Part shown: one piece after another, positions 35,280 through 44,107 of the stretch | Layout: every line of letters starts with the position of its first letter | Position numbering within the stretch: the first letter of the stretch is position 1 | DNA from: JBBPZK01 sp965219175 | Lineage (GTDB): Bacteria > Actinomycetota > Rubrobacteria > Rubrobacterales > Rubrobacteraceae | Assembly (NCBI GenBank): GCA_965219175.1 | Contig: CBDCNI010000001.1 | Span: forward strand, 2,604,001-2,668,000 | Length of the DNA stretch: 64,000 nt | Direction: 5' to 3' | Translations under genes and position numbers: made by a program | The notes under the pieces: generated by a model | Seen by the model: only the letters and a program-made list of their open reading frames with translations | Database searches by the model: none | Told to the model about the DNA's origin: nothing

Positions 35280-36857
35280 CTACGCGTCCGCCGCAGCCGC
35301 CGACTTGCCGGCGCTAGCCACGTGCCGGGCCGTCTCGTGCATCAGCTCCTTCATCTGCGGATACGTCTCGACGTACTTGTCCGCATAGAACTTGTACTCC
35401 TCGTGCGCCTCCTGGTTCGGCTCTATGGTGTCTTTGGTGTGGACCATGTGCTCGGCCGCCGTCTGTATGTCCGGGTAGATGTCCGCGCCAACGGCGGCCA
35501 GCATCGCCGCGCCCAACACAGGCCCCTCGCTGACCTCCGTAAACGCGATCGGAATATTCGAAACATCGGCGTGCATCTGCATCCAGAGTTCGCTCTTGGC
35601 CGGACCACCGGAGACTATGTTCAACCTCGGCTCGAAGTTGTGGCGGCGCATGGACCGAAGGATATCCTCCGTGCCGTAGCAGATGCCTTCGATGATCGCC
35701 CGGAATAGATGCCCAGGCGTATGGCTAAGAGTCAGGCCCCAGAACATGCCGCGAGCCAGCGGGTCGGTGTGCGGAGACCTGTTCCCCTGGAAGTAGTCGA
35801 GTGCTATAAGGCCATCGGAACCTATCGAGATATCCTGGGCCAACTCGGTCAGTATCTCGTAAGGGTCAACGCCGCGTTCTTTCGCTTTCGTCACGGCGTC
35901 ACCGGCGAACTGGTTCTTGAACCACGCTACGATGGAGCCCGTTGAGGCTTGGCCGGCCTCGACCGTGTACTGGCCGGGGATCAGGGCGTCCGTATAAGCG
36001 CCCCAGAAACCCTGTCCGTGGATAGGCTCTGAAAGCTGCCCGATCATGACGTGCGAAGAGCCGGTGATAAGGGCCATCTTCCCAGGCTCCACGACCCCGA
36101 GCCCGATAGCCCCGACGTAAGCATCCACGCCGCCCTCGGCCACGGGCGTATCCGCCTTCAGGCCGAGCTCCTCGGCTGCTTCTTTCCGTAGACCGCCGAC
36201 CACCGTGCCGAGGTCCAGGACGTTCTGTGGATATTTCTCCAACAAATCCTCGATGCCGACTTTTTCGTAGAGGCTCTCGGGGAAGCCGCCGGCGTCGCGG
36301 TCATAGTAATACTTCGAGCTAGCCATGTTGATCGAAGCCGCCCACTCTCCGGTGAGACGTTGGATCAGCCAATCGCCGCAGTCGCAGATGTGTGTGGCAT
36401 TGTTGTAGATATCCGGCTCGTTCTCCTTGAGCCACAACGCCTTCGGAAGTCCCCACTCGGCCGAGACGGCGCCGTAGCCGTTGTACTTCAGGGCATCATG
36501 GCCGGTGTCGGCGATCTTATCGGCCTCCTCGGAGGCCCGGACATCCATCCACATGATCGCAGGTCGCATGTGACGCCCGTTTTCGTCCACCGCGAGCACG
36601 GTACTGCTCGCCGCATCCACGGAGATCCCGGCGATATCCTCCGGCGAAACGCCGCTCTCGTCCAATGCTTTCTTCGTCGCCGCGACCAGAGAAGACCACC
36701 ATTCATCCGGGTCTTGCTCCGCCCAACTCGGGCGCGGATGCTTTAGCGTGAACTCTTCCTCGGCGAAGACTACCGGCGTCCCCTCCTGGTCGAAGAGGCC
36801 AACCCTCGCACCTCCGGTCCCGAAGTCTATGCCCATCAAGTACGGTCCTTCAGTCAC
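35280..36857 (-). CDS. FGGY carbohydrate kinase 1, ribulokinase-like
   Basis: A sugar or polyol kinase of 525 aa. The N-terminal phosphate-1 motif GIDFGTGGARVGLFD, the stretch PSWAEQDPDEWW and AIMWMDVRASEEA point to the L-ribulokinase-like (RBK) branch rather than glycerol kinase. The C-terminal ATP domain has ALITGSSHVMIG and the adenosine motif NIVSGGPAKSELWMQMHADV. It is closely similar along its whole length to FGGY kinase 2 at 44.1-45.7 kb, with the same length after start correction. The GTG start has a GGAAGGAGG site. It lies 108 bases before glpD. Substrate unknown: pentulose, pentitol or tetritol. Confidence 0.85.
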   Translation of the reverse strand: MTEGPYLMGIDFGTGGARVGLFDQEGTPVVFAEEEFTLKHPRPSWAEQDPDEWWSSLVAATKKALDESGVSPEDIAGISVDAASSTVLAVDENGRHMRPAIMWMDVRASEEADKIADTGHDALKYNGYGAVSAEWGLPKALWLKENEPDIYNNATHICDCGDWLIQRLTGEWAASINMASSKYYYDRDAGGFPESLYEKVGIEDLLEKYPQNVLDLGTVVGGLRKEAAEELGLKADTPVAEGGVDAYVGAIGLGVVEPGKMALITGSSHVMIGQLSEPIHGQGFWGAYTDALIPGQYTVEAGQASTGSIVAWFKNQFAGDAVTKAKERGVDPYEILTELAQDISIGSDGLIALDYFQGNRSPHTDPLARGMFWGLTLSHTPGHLFRAIIEGICYGTEDILRSMRRHNFEPRLNIVSGGPAKSELWMQMHADVSNIPIAFTEVSEGPVLGAAMLAAVGADIYPDIQTAAEHMVHTKDTIEPNQEAHEEYKFYADKYVETYPQMKELMHETARHVASAGKSAAAADA

Positions 36858-37017
36858 TGCTCCTCCTTCCCAAGAGGCTTTCTGTAGGGGATCACGACTC
36901 TTCTCGCGACCCCCGCAACCTCTTCAAGCCGATTTAACGGCTGTGGTCCGGCTGCACGGCCGTTCCCCGGACGATGCGCGCCGGCTTCTCTTCACTCTCT
37001 CCACACACCTGAAAGCG

Positions 37018-37033
37018 GCTGTGGTTTCACAGC
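37018..37033 (-). terminator. Small hairpin after HAD gene
   Basis: GCTGTG (37018-37023) pairs with CACAGC (37028-37033) across a GTTT loop, a few bases after the stop of the 37.0-37.8 kb HAD gene. The remaining 160 bases up to the kinase start have no gene; they may hold a second promoter for kinase 1 and glpD but none was clear. Confidence 0.3.
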
Positions 37034-37038
37034 GCACA

Positions 37039-37827
37039 TTACTGTCCGCCGGCCTCCAAGCGGCCCTCGGCGAGCGCTTCAAGGGAAACGTCGTCGAGGT
37101 TCGTCACCACGAGGTCCGCGTCGGCTTCGGCGAGGGCGTCTTCGTCGTCGGCGCGGGCCACTCCAAGCGCGGCCATCTCACCGGCTTTCGCAGCCTGCAC
37201 GCCGTTGGCGGCATCCTCGACCACGAAGCTCTCTTCGGTTGGGGTGCCGAGTTCCTCGGCTGCGGTCGTGAAGATCATGGGGTGCGGCTTTCCCTGCTCG
37301 AAGTCACGCCCGCTGACATTTGCATCCAGAATGTCGAGCAAGCTCGTGCCGGACTCAACGAAATCGTAGGAGAGACCCTCCTCCTCGCAGAACTCATCGA
37401 GCATTATTTTCTCCATGAAGGCGTTCGCGTTCTTGGAGGATGAGGCCGCCGCGATGAGCATCCCGGCATCCTTCACGTTGAGCACGAAGCGCAGGGCGTC
37501 CGGGTAAGCATGGAACTGGCTCTGCTCGATAAGCTCTGTGATCATCACCTGCTTCTGATCCCCATACTCCTGGGCGCGCTCCTCGGCGTCCGGCACCTCG
37601 AAGTACTCCAGCGCGGCCTGGGCGCCCTTGTAACGGGGCATGCCGCTCATCTCGCTCTGATAGACCTGCGGCGTAAAAGCGTCGGGTGAATACGAGGTTT
37701 GATCCCGTATGTCGCTCCACTCATTCTCCATCAGGTTCTTCAAACCCTCGCGCCACGCCTCCTCGTGCGGCGAGTCGACCAACACCCCGTCAACGTCGAA
37801 GATGGCTCCCCTAAACCCTGCTGCCAT
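37039..37827 (-). CDS. HAD hydrolase, beta-phosphoglucomutase-like (2)
   Basis: A 262-aa HAD subfamily IA protein. Motif I FDVDGVLVDSPHEEAW carries the nucleophile and the His/Glu contacts typical of phosphomutases; motif II IAAASSSKNANAFM, motif III Lys in FEQGKPHPMIF and motif IV FVVEDAANGVQAAKAG follow. The large cap (residues 20-110) is longer than in phosphoglycolate phosphatases. It sits between transaldolase and kinase 1 in the polyol cluster and may dephosphorylate or isomerise a sugar phosphate there. AGAGGAGAGG precedes the ATG. Confidence 0.78.
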   Translation of the reverse strand: MAAGFRGAIFDVDGVLVDSPHEEAWREGLKNLMENEWSDIRDQTSYSPDAFTPQVYQSEMSGMPRYKGAQAALEYFEVPDAEERAQEYGDQKQVMITELIEQSQFHAYPDALRFVLNVKDAGMLIAAASSSKNANAFMEKIMLDEFCEEEGLSYDFVESGTSLLDILDANVSGRDFEQGKPHPMIFTTAAEELGTPTEESFVVEDAANGVQAAKAGEMAALGVARADDEDALAEADADLVVTNLDDVSLEALAEGRLEAGGQ

Positions 37828-37873
37828 TACCTCTCCTCTCCCCTAAAAGAACAAACCCCGTCGAACCGCCGCC

Positions 37874-38974
37874 CTACTGACGAACCAGCTTGCGGCTCTT
37901 CTCGTTTATGACTTCCAACATCTTCTCGAAAGAGTCGATGAACTTGGCTACGCCCTCCTTTTCGAGCGTCTCGGTTACGTCCGCGTAGTCCACCCCGGCC
38001 TCGGCCAGGAGACGCGGCAGACGCTTGGCGTCCTCGATACCCTCCTTGAGGCTCGGGTGGATCTCACCATGGTCCATCGTCGCTTCGAGCGTCGCGGCGG
38101 GCATAGTGTTTACCGTATCCGGGCCGATCAGGTTATTGACGTAGATGGTGTCCGGGTAGTCTGGGTTCTTGGTCGAAGTCGAAGCCCACAGAGGACGCTG
38201 CTTGTTCGCGCCCTTCGACTCCAGAAAAGTCCAATCATCGCCGGAGAAGATCTCCTCGAACGCCGCGTAGGCGAGCTTGGCGTTGGCGATCGCGAGCCTG
38301 CCCTGCAAGTCCGGCCGACCGACTTCTTCCAGCCGCTCGTCGCCTTCCGAGTCGACCCGGCTCACGAAGAAGCTCGCCACGCTAGCCACGCTGGAAGGAT
38401 CGCCACCTTCCGCCACGAGACGCTGCAAGCCCCGGATGTACGCGTGGGCAACCGCCTTGTAACGTTCCAGAGAGAAGATCAAGGTGACGTTCACGCTCTT
38501 GCCGTTTCGGATGACCTCTTCGATGGCCGCGAGCCCCGGCTGCGTCGCCGGTATCTTGACCAACAAGTTCGGCCGGTCCACCCAGTCGTGCAGCATCAAC
38601 GCCTCGTCCACGGTCTTCGGAGAGTCGTACCCGATGTCCGGCGAGACTTCCAAAGACACAAAACCGTCCTTGTGCGCCGTTCGCTCGTAGACCGGAGCGA
38701 GGATGTCGCAGGCGTCCTGGATGTCCTTGACCGCCAGTTGCCAGAAGATTTCCTTCGCGTCGTCGGTCTCTTTGGCAGCTTCCTCTAGCTGCTCGTCGTA
38801 CAACTCGGATTCGGAGATCGCCTTTTGGAAAATAGAAGGGTTCGAGGTCACGCCGACCACCCCGTCTTCTATCATCTGGTGCAACGCGCCGCCTTCGACG
38901 AGGTCGTCGCGACTGATGGAGTCTATCCAGATCCCCTGTCCCAACTCAGCCGCTTTCTTGAGGTTCTCATTCAT
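37874..38974 (-). CDS. tal: Transaldolase
   Basis: Transfers dihydroxyacetone units between sugar phosphates in the non-oxidative pentose phosphate pathway. The Schiff-base lysine is in NLLVKIPATQPGLAAIEE; IWIDSISRDDLVEGGAL at the N-terminus and VASVASFFVSRVDSE are the usual blocks of the long actinobacterial/cyanobacterial form. Its 366 aa match that form. AGGAGG ahead of the ATG lies directly beside one arm of two competing hairpins (38990-39025). It follows transketolase by 99 bases (78 bases to the tkt stop region), in the common tkt-tal order. Confidence 0.93.
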   Translation of the reverse strand: MNENLKKAAELGQGIWIDSISRDDLVEGGALHQMIEDGVVGVTSNPSIFQKAISESELYDEQLEEAAKETDDAKEIFWQLAVKDIQDACDILAPVYERTAHKDGFVSLEVSPDIGYDSPKTVDEALMLHDWVDRPNLLVKIPATQPGLAAIEEVIRNGKSVNVTLIFSLERYKAVAHAYIRGLQRLVAEGGDPSSVASVASFFVSRVDSEGDERLEEVGRPDLQGRLAIANAKLAYAAFEEIFSGDDWTFLESKGANKQRPLWASTSTKNPDYPDTIYVNNLIGPDTVNTMPAATLEATMDHGEIHPSLKEGIEDAKRLPRLLAEAGVDYADVTETLEKEGVAKFIDSFEKMLEVINEKSRKLVRQ

Positions 38975-38989
38975 CTTCTAGTGCCTCCT

Positions 38990-39025
38990 GTTTCGGGTGG
39001 ACGGGGAGCCCGAAACTCCCCGTCC
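38990..39025 (-). promoter_or_regulatory. Two mutually exclusive hairpins before the tal ribosome site
   Basis: On the minus strand GGACGGGGAG (39025-39016) can pair with CTCCCCGTCC (39008-38999) as a perfect 10-bp stem, or GTTTCGGG (39016-39009) with CCCGAAAC (38997-38990) as a perfect 8-bp stem. The second stem's 3' arm touches the AGGAGG site of tal. The arms are interleaved (X Y X' Y'), so only one stem can fully form. It could act as a translation switch, an attenuator or an mRNA stabiliser in the tkt-tal gap. Confidence 0.55.
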
Positions 39026-39073
39026 CTTTACCGCCAACACGGCCATGTAATGTAGGCCGACCTTGCGAATTCT

Positions 39074-41152
39074 CTACGAATGTCCCTCCGACGGGTGCGT
39101 GTCTTCCACGGCGGGCGTGCCGGCGTCTTCGCCGATCCGCTCGTCGCGCCCGAGCAAGTCCAGGGCCTCGTTCGCCACGTTCTCAGGACTCATGCCGAGT
39201 TCCTGCAACAGTTCCTCGCCGGGTGAGGAAGCGCCGTAGCGATTGATGCCGATGCTGCGCCCCTTGAAGCCGACGTAGCGCTCCCAGCCAGTCGGCACTC
39301 CAGCCTCGACCGAGACCCGCGCCTCGACCGAAGGCGGCAGTACGGAGTCCTTGTAGCCCTGGTCCTGGGCGTCGTAGATCTCCCACGACGGCATACTAAC
39401 CACGCGGGCGTCTACACCCCGCTCCGAGAGCAACTCTCGCGCTTCGAGGGCCACCGCGACCTCGGAGCCGGTCCCTATGAGGATGACATCCGGCTCGCCG
39501 CCGTTTGAGTCTTCCCGGATATACGCGCCGCGCAGAGCGCCTTCGGCGGGACCGGGACTAAGGACCGGGACGTTCTGACGAGAAAGGAGCAGAGCCACGG
39601 GTCCGTCCGTCTCGAAAGTGCTCTGCCAGGCTACCGAGGTCTCGTTTGCGTCGGCGGGACGGATAACGGTCAGGTTCGGTATCGCTCTCAGGGCCATGTA
39701 GTGCTCGATGGGCTGGTGGGTCGGGCCGTCCTCGCCGAGTCCGACGGAGTCGTGCGTCCAGACCCAGGCGACCTTTATGCCCATGAGCGCCGAGAGCCTG
39801 ACGGCCGGGCGCATGTAGTCACTGAAGATCAGGAAAGTCGAGCCGTAGGGACGGACCATCCCGCCGTGTACCGAGATGCCGTTGACGGCGCTCCCCATCG
39901 CGTGCTCGCGGATGCCCCAGGCGACGTTGCGCCCGGCGTTCGCCGGGGAGAAGACCCCGCCGTTGGAGAAAGTGGTGTTGGTGGAGCCAACGAGGTCGGC
40001 GGCGCCGCCGATCATGGTCGGCGCGTACCCGCCGAAGGCGTCCATCGCAGCGCCCCCAGCCTTGCGCGTAGCCAGTTCCTCGGTCTCGGACGGGTCCCAC
40101 CTCGGCAGCTTCTCTTCGTAGCCGGGCGCGGGGTTGCCGCTCCAGGCCTGATCCCACTCTTCCAACAGGTCGGGGAACGTCGCGCTCCAGGCGCCGAAAC
40201 GACCGTTCCACTCTTGTTCGAGTTCGCGGCCACGTTCTTTCTGGTCCATGTGCTCGTAGACTTCGTCCGGGACATCGAAGTGCGCGTCGGGGTCGAGGCC
40301 GAGCGCTTCTTTCGCCAGACGGACTTCGTCTTCCCCGAGGGCCGAGCCGTGCGCAGCCGCAGTATCTATGGCGTTCGGGGCGGGATAGGCGATGTGCGAG
40401 CGCACTATTATCAGCGACGGGCGCTCATCCTCGTCTATCGCGTTCTGCGTCGCCTCCGCCAGGGCTTCCAGGTCCTCCGAATCGGCGACATGCTGAACAT
40501 GCCAGCCCTGCGCCTCGAAGCGTTTGGCCTTGTCCTCGCGATCGAAAGAGATGGCGGTCGTGCCGTCTATGGTGATACGGTTGTCGTCGTAGAAGTAGAC
40601 GAGCTTGCCGAGGGCGTTCTGTCCGGCGAGAGAGGCGGCTTCGTTCGAGACGCCTTCCATCAGGTCGCCGTCGGAGCAGATGGCGAAAACCCTGTGGTCC
40701 ACGATCTCACGCCCGATGCGGTTGTAGCGGTCGGCCAAGAAACGCTCGGCCATCGCCATCCCGACGCCGTTGGCGAAGCCCTGCCCGAGCGGCCCCGTGG
40801 TCGTCTCGATACCGGGCGTCAGGAAGTGTTCGGGGTGTCCGGGCGTAATGGAGCCGCTTTGACGGAAGCGTTTGATCTGGTCCAGCGGCAGATCGTAGCC
40901 GGTCAGGTGCAGCATCGAATACTGAAGGATCGAAGCGTGTCCGGCCGAGAGTACAAAACGGTCTCTGTCTTTCCAGCCGGGATTCTCCGGGTTGTGGCGC
41001 ATGAATTTCGTGAAAATATTGTACGCCACCGGGGCCATCGCCATCGCGGTTCCGGGATGCCCGTTGCCGGCCGCCTGCACCGCGTCCATCGCCAGGGTTC
41101 TCACCGTGTCGATCGAGCGCTTCGCAACGCTTGCCTGGGTTTTGAGATCCAC
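39074..41152 (-). CDS. tkt: Transketolase
   Basis: Thiamine-diphosphate enzyme moving two-carbon units between sugar phosphates. GNGHPGTAMAMAPVAY (N-terminal), the ThDP-binding AICSDGDLMEGVSNEAASLAG with NRITIDG downstream, GVGMAMAER, and GGAADLVGSTNT are all conserved. I start it at GTG 41152 (692 aa), because AGGAGG at 41157-41162 lies four bases ahead; an earlier in-frame ATG would put that site inside the protein. The neighbouring tal and the MFS transporter suggest this copy serves the polyol pathway, and a housekeeping copy may exist elsewhere. Confidence 0.94.
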   Translation of the reverse strand: MDLKTQASVAKRSIDTVRTLAMDAVQAAGNGHPGTAMAMAPVAYNIFTKFMRHNPENPGWKDRDRFVLSAGHASILQYSMLHLTGYDLPLDQIKRFRQSGSITPGHPEHFLTPGIETTTGPLGQGFANGVGMAMAERFLADRYNRIGREIVDHRVFAICSDGDLMEGVSNEAASLAGQNALGKLVYFYDDNRITIDGTTAISFDREDKAKRFEAQGWHVQHVADSEDLEALAEATQNAIDEDERPSLIIVRSHIAYPAPNAIDTAAAHGSALGEDEVRLAKEALGLDPDAHFDVPDEVYEHMDQKERGRELEQEWNGRFGAWSATFPDLLEEWDQAWSGNPAPGYEEKLPRWDPSETEELATRKAGGAAMDAFGGYAPTMIGGAADLVGSTNTTFSNGGVFSPANAGRNVAWGIREHAMGSAVNGISVHGGMVRPYGSTFLIFSDYMRPAVRLSALMGIKVAWVWTHDSVGLGEDGPTHQPIEHYMALRAIPNLTVIRPADANETSVAWQSTFETDGPVALLLSRQNVPVLSPGPAEGALRGAYIREDSNGGEPDVILIGTGSEVAVALEARELLSERGVDARVVSMPSWEIYDAQDQGYKDSVLPPSVEARVSVEAGVPTGWERYVGFKGRSIGINRYGASSPGEELLQELGMSPENVANEALDLLGRDERIGEDAGTPAVEDTHPSEGHS

Positions 41153-41199
41153 TCCGCCTCCTAATCTTCTCTTGTACACTTACTGTCTATTGTAAGACG

Positions 41200-41237
41200 G
41201 ATTGGGGGCTCGCGCTCGCCCGGCCCCCAATCTTTTT
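41200..41237 (+). terminator. Strong intrinsic terminator facing the plus strand
   Basis: GATTGGGGGC (41200-41209) pairs perfectly with GCCCCCAATC (41223-41232), loop 13 bases, followed by TTTTT (41233-41237). The T-run is on the plus strand, while both flanking genes (MFS and tkt) run on the minus strand; on that strand the stem is preceded by AAAAA but followed by CGTCTTAC. It therefore stops antisense transcripts better than the operon itself. Confidence 0.7.
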
Positions 41238-41252
41238 GCCGCTAAACGCTTG

Positions 41253-42593
41253 TTAAGCCGGCTGCGCTCCAGCTTCCTCTTCCGGCTCTCCTTCCTCACC
41301 GGGGTCGCTGACATCCACGATAAACCAGGCCAGGACGGCGCAGACGAAGTACAGGGCGGAGTAGGTTATGACGACGCCGCCGAAGGTGAAGCCCAGAAAG
41401 TTGTGGAGTACGGTAGCGATCGCCGGGCCGATAAAGGCGGCGCCACCCGCGCCCAGGTTGAGGATCGCCAGGGAAGCACCTTTGTCGTGGCGCTCTACCA
41501 TCGAGGGCATCAGAGCCGAGAGAGGAACGAAACCGGCCAGCAAGATGCCGTAGAGAGCCCCGAGTACCAGGCAGACTATATAGCTGCCGGAGGCCAGAGA
41601 GCCAAAGTACCACAGCGGTGTGGATATGGCGCAACCTATGCAGCCGAAGACCGTTACCGTCTTGCGCCACCCGAAGTAGTCGCCGAATATCCCGAAGAAG
41701 AGGTTGGCGAAGATGTTGGCCGCGTAGACTATGGTGAGGAGTAGAGAGTACTGTGACCCGCTCATGAAACCGCTGGGTCCCGTCCCCGCCACAAAGACGA
41801 AGGGCAGGAAGAAGAAGAACCCGAACTCCGGGGCGGTATTGACGATGCGGACCGTACCGCCAAGAATGGTCCTCGGGTCGCGCCAGAGGATGTCGATCCC
41901 CTCCAGCAACCGGCTATAGCTCCTCGGGTTCTCTACACTCTCGTCGGCGATCGGGCGTGTGCCCTGAGCCTCGCGCACGGCGAAGGATCCTATGAGGCTA
42001 CCGACGATGACTATGCCGAGCGACAACCAGAAGGTGTTGTACACGCCGATAACTGGGGCCGAGAAGGCCGCTACGAGGGACCCGATGGTGGGGATACCGC
42101 CGGTGAATGCGAACCAGAACCATCCGGCCGCCGAACCTCTAAGCTCCACCTGGGTGACCGTCTGGATCCAGACCAGAAACCCGAAGGCGAACAACGGGTA
42201 CGCGAAGCCTCGTATCCCGTAGACAAGCGCCACGAGGAAGAGGCTGCCCGAGTTGATGGCGAAGAGGAGAAAGATTATCTCGAAGATGATCCAGATCGCC
42301 GCGCCGAGTTGCATAACCCTCTGCGGACCCCAGATGGAGGAAAGAGTCCCCGAAAGCCACGAAGCTATCATGACGGTAAGACCGTAGATGGTACCGGTAA
42401 TTAGTGAAGCACTCGATCCGTTTAGCCCTCCGGGTCCGGCCAGGTATCCAGGGAGACGGCTTACCTCGACGCCGTCGCCGATCATGAAGATGAGCACGGC
42501 GACGAAGCCCCAGAATAGCGGCCTCGGCATGCCCAGCTTCTCTATACGTCGCCCGAAGGCCCCGTACTGTGGTTGCGCTTGTTGACTACTCAC
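41253..42593 (-). CDS. MFS transporter, polyol permease (RbtT/DalT/CsbX-like)
   Basis: A 12-helix major facilitator protein of 446 aa. The opening LFWGFVAVLIFMIGDGVEVSRLPGYL resembles the ribitol/D-arabinitol permeases RbtT and DalT and CsbX, in which GDG-E in helix 1 is conserved. GDYFGWRKTVTVFG is the loop 8-9 MFS signature (the counterpart of motif A). The acidic C-terminal tail (GEEGEPEEEAGAQPA) is cytoplasmic. The GTG start has AAAGGAGA. It lies between transketolase and the AraM-type dehydrogenase. Best guess: uptake of a pentitol or tetritol; substrate unproven. Confidence 0.75.
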   Translation of the reverse strand: MSSQQAQPQYGAFGRRIEKLGMPRPLFWGFVAVLIFMIGDGVEVSRLPGYLAGPGGLNGSSASLITGTIYGLTVMIASWLSGTLSSIWGPQRVMQLGAAIWIIFEIIFLLFAINSGSLFLVALVYGIRGFAYPLFAFGFLVWIQTVTQVELRGSAAGWFWFAFTGGIPTIGSLVAAFSAPVIGVYNTFWLSLGIVIVGSLIGSFAVREAQGTRPIADESVENPRSYSRLLEGIDILWRDPRTILGGTVRIVNTAPEFGFFFFLPFVFVAGTGPSGFMSGSQYSLLLTIVYAANIFANLFFGIFGDYFGWRKTVTVFGCIGCAISTPLWYFGSLASGSYIVCLVLGALYGILLAGFVPLSALMPSMVERHDKGASLAILNLGAGGAAFIGPAIATVLHNFLGFTFGGVVITYSALYFVCAVLAWFIVDVSDPGEEGEPEEEAGAQPA

Positions 42594-42716
42594 TTATCCA
42601 TATCTCCTTTTCCCTAAGTCTTCCCAAGACTGATGTACCCAACGTTGAGTCACCCCAAGAGCGATACTATGGAGCCGGACCCGCCATCTCTCTCCTCTCT
42701 TGTCCGTCTAACTCGT

Positions 42717-44090
42717 CTACGCTTGCGCGGCTTCCTCGCGGGCCCAGAAACCGCCCGACGCGAACAGTTCGTCCACGCACTCGTCGAGGATGCCGGTCTC
42801 CGTGGCGAGGTCGAGTACGGTGTAACGCTTGCGGATCGTCTGCGCCCTAGAGTACGTCGCCTTGAAAGCGTCCCAATCCAGCCCGATCTCCGTCGGTGTC
42901 GTCGGGCATCCGGCCGCCTGCAACATCTCCTTTATCTCCCCCGCGCCCATCAACTGCTCCGCCAACTTCTCCCGCAACTCCGGCCACACTTCCTGCACCA
43001 TCTCCAACCTCTGCGCCAACTCATCCGGCGTAATGTACTTGGCGAGGGTCTGCTCCACGGCCCCTTCCTCCAGGTCCGGGTCCGTATGAACCGCCCGAAC
43101 CTGCTCTTCCATCTCTTCTTTTGAAGGCCAGGCGTCGCGGAGGGCCTCGATGTCGAGGTTGGTCAGGTCGCGATCCAGAATTCGCTCGTACAGGGCTGCT
43201 ATCGAGACGGAACCCACGCCGACCTTGAAGCCGTGGGAGAGCGGCTTTCCCTCGTGACCCTCGCCGTGTCCGAGCCCTTCCATCTCCCAGAGATGACTGA
43301 ACTGGTGCTCGGCCCCGGAGGCGGTTCGGGAAGACTGGTAGGACTGCATCCCGAGCCCGGACATGATGAGGCCCTCTATGAGGTCTTCGGTGGCCTGCTC
43401 GTCTCCGTCGTGAAGTTCGGCCGGTTTGGAGATCCACTCGCGCAGGTGATCCTGCACCAAAGACCATCCGGTTGGATCTATCTTCTCGACCCCGAGAGAG
43501 TCAGCGATGATCCAATCCGCCCCGGAAGTCACCTTGCCCAAGAGGTCCGCGTACCCGGACGCCGTCATGTCGGACGGCGCGGCGACCAGCACGTCCAGGT
43601 CCGCCAGCACCACCTTCGGAGCCGGACACTCCAACGTCTGCTTCAACCCATCTTTCTCGATGGACGCCCCGAACGCCGTGGCGCCGTCCATGGAAGCCGC
43701 GGTCGAGACGTTCATGTAGGGCCGCTCGCACTCGTAGGATGCGCGCTTGACGATGTCGTTGAGCGTCCCGGAACCGACGGCGACCGGGATGGCATCGTGC
43801 TCTTTCAGGGATTCCACGAGTGTTTCGATGTTCTCGTACTCGGCATACAGCGCCGGCTCACCGGGGAAGACGTACGGCTCGATGAGATCGCGTCCGGCCT
43901 CTTCAAGGTTCTTTTGGACCTCTTCGCCGGCCGCCTCGAACGTGTTTTCGTCGGCGACTACTACCGCCGCCGCGTCACCAAAGTTCTCTCCGAAGACCTC
44001 GTCCACGGAGGCGAGTTCTCCAGCCCCGATCAGGACGTTATGAGTATCGGTCGCTTCTTGCAGCGCCGCGTTGATCCGCTCGTCATTCAT
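42717..44090 (-). CDS. araM: sn-Glycerol-1-phosphate dehydrogenase, AraM/EgsA-like
   Basis: An iron-alcohol-dehydrogenase-fold enzyme of 457 aa. IPVAVGSGTLNDIVKRASYE is the NAD-binding block; MNVSTAASMDGATAFGASI and the metal-binding Asp/His residues in DLLGKVTSGADWIIAD, GAEHQFSHLWEM and GKPLSHGFKVGVGSVS follow the AraM pattern. In B. subtilis AraM reduces dihydroxyacetone phosphate to glycerol 1-phosphate and sits in the arabinose operon with the phosphatase AraL. Here too it lies beside an FGGY kinase and a NagD/AraL-like phosphatase. It may instead oxidise a polyol phosphate in this cluster. Confidence 0.82.
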   Translation of the reverse strand: MNDERINAALQEATDTHNVLIGAGELASVDEVFGENFGDAAAVVVADENTFEAAGEEVQKNLEEAGRDLIEPYVFPGEPALYAEYENIETLVESLKEHDAIPVAVGSGTLNDIVKRASYECERPYMNVSTAASMDGATAFGASIEKDGLKQTLECPAPKVVLADLDVLVAAPSDMTASGYADLLGKVTSGADWIIADSLGVEKIDPTGWSLVQDHLREWISKPAELHDGDEQATEDLIEGLIMSGLGMQSYQSSRTASGAEHQFSHLWEMEGLGHGEGHEGKPLSHGFKVGVGSVSIAALYERILDRDLTNLDIEALRDAWPSKEEMEEQVRAVHTDPDLEEGAVEQTLAKYITPDELAQRLEMVQEVWPELREKLAEQLMGAGEIKEMLQAAGCPTTPTEIGLDWDAFKATYSRAQTIRKRYTVLDLATETGILDECVDELFASGGFWAREEAAQA

Positions 44091-44107
44091 AAGCTACCTC
44101 CACGTTG

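Noticed and set aside
38990..39025. H-type pseudoknot formed by both stems at once
   Set aside because: Only one base would have to cross a 10-bp stem, which is sterically not possible; mutually exclusive hairpins are the sensible reading.
39701..41164. 487-aa open frame on the plus strand opposite transketolase
   Set aside because: Same antisense effect; transketolase motifs on the other strand are unambiguous.
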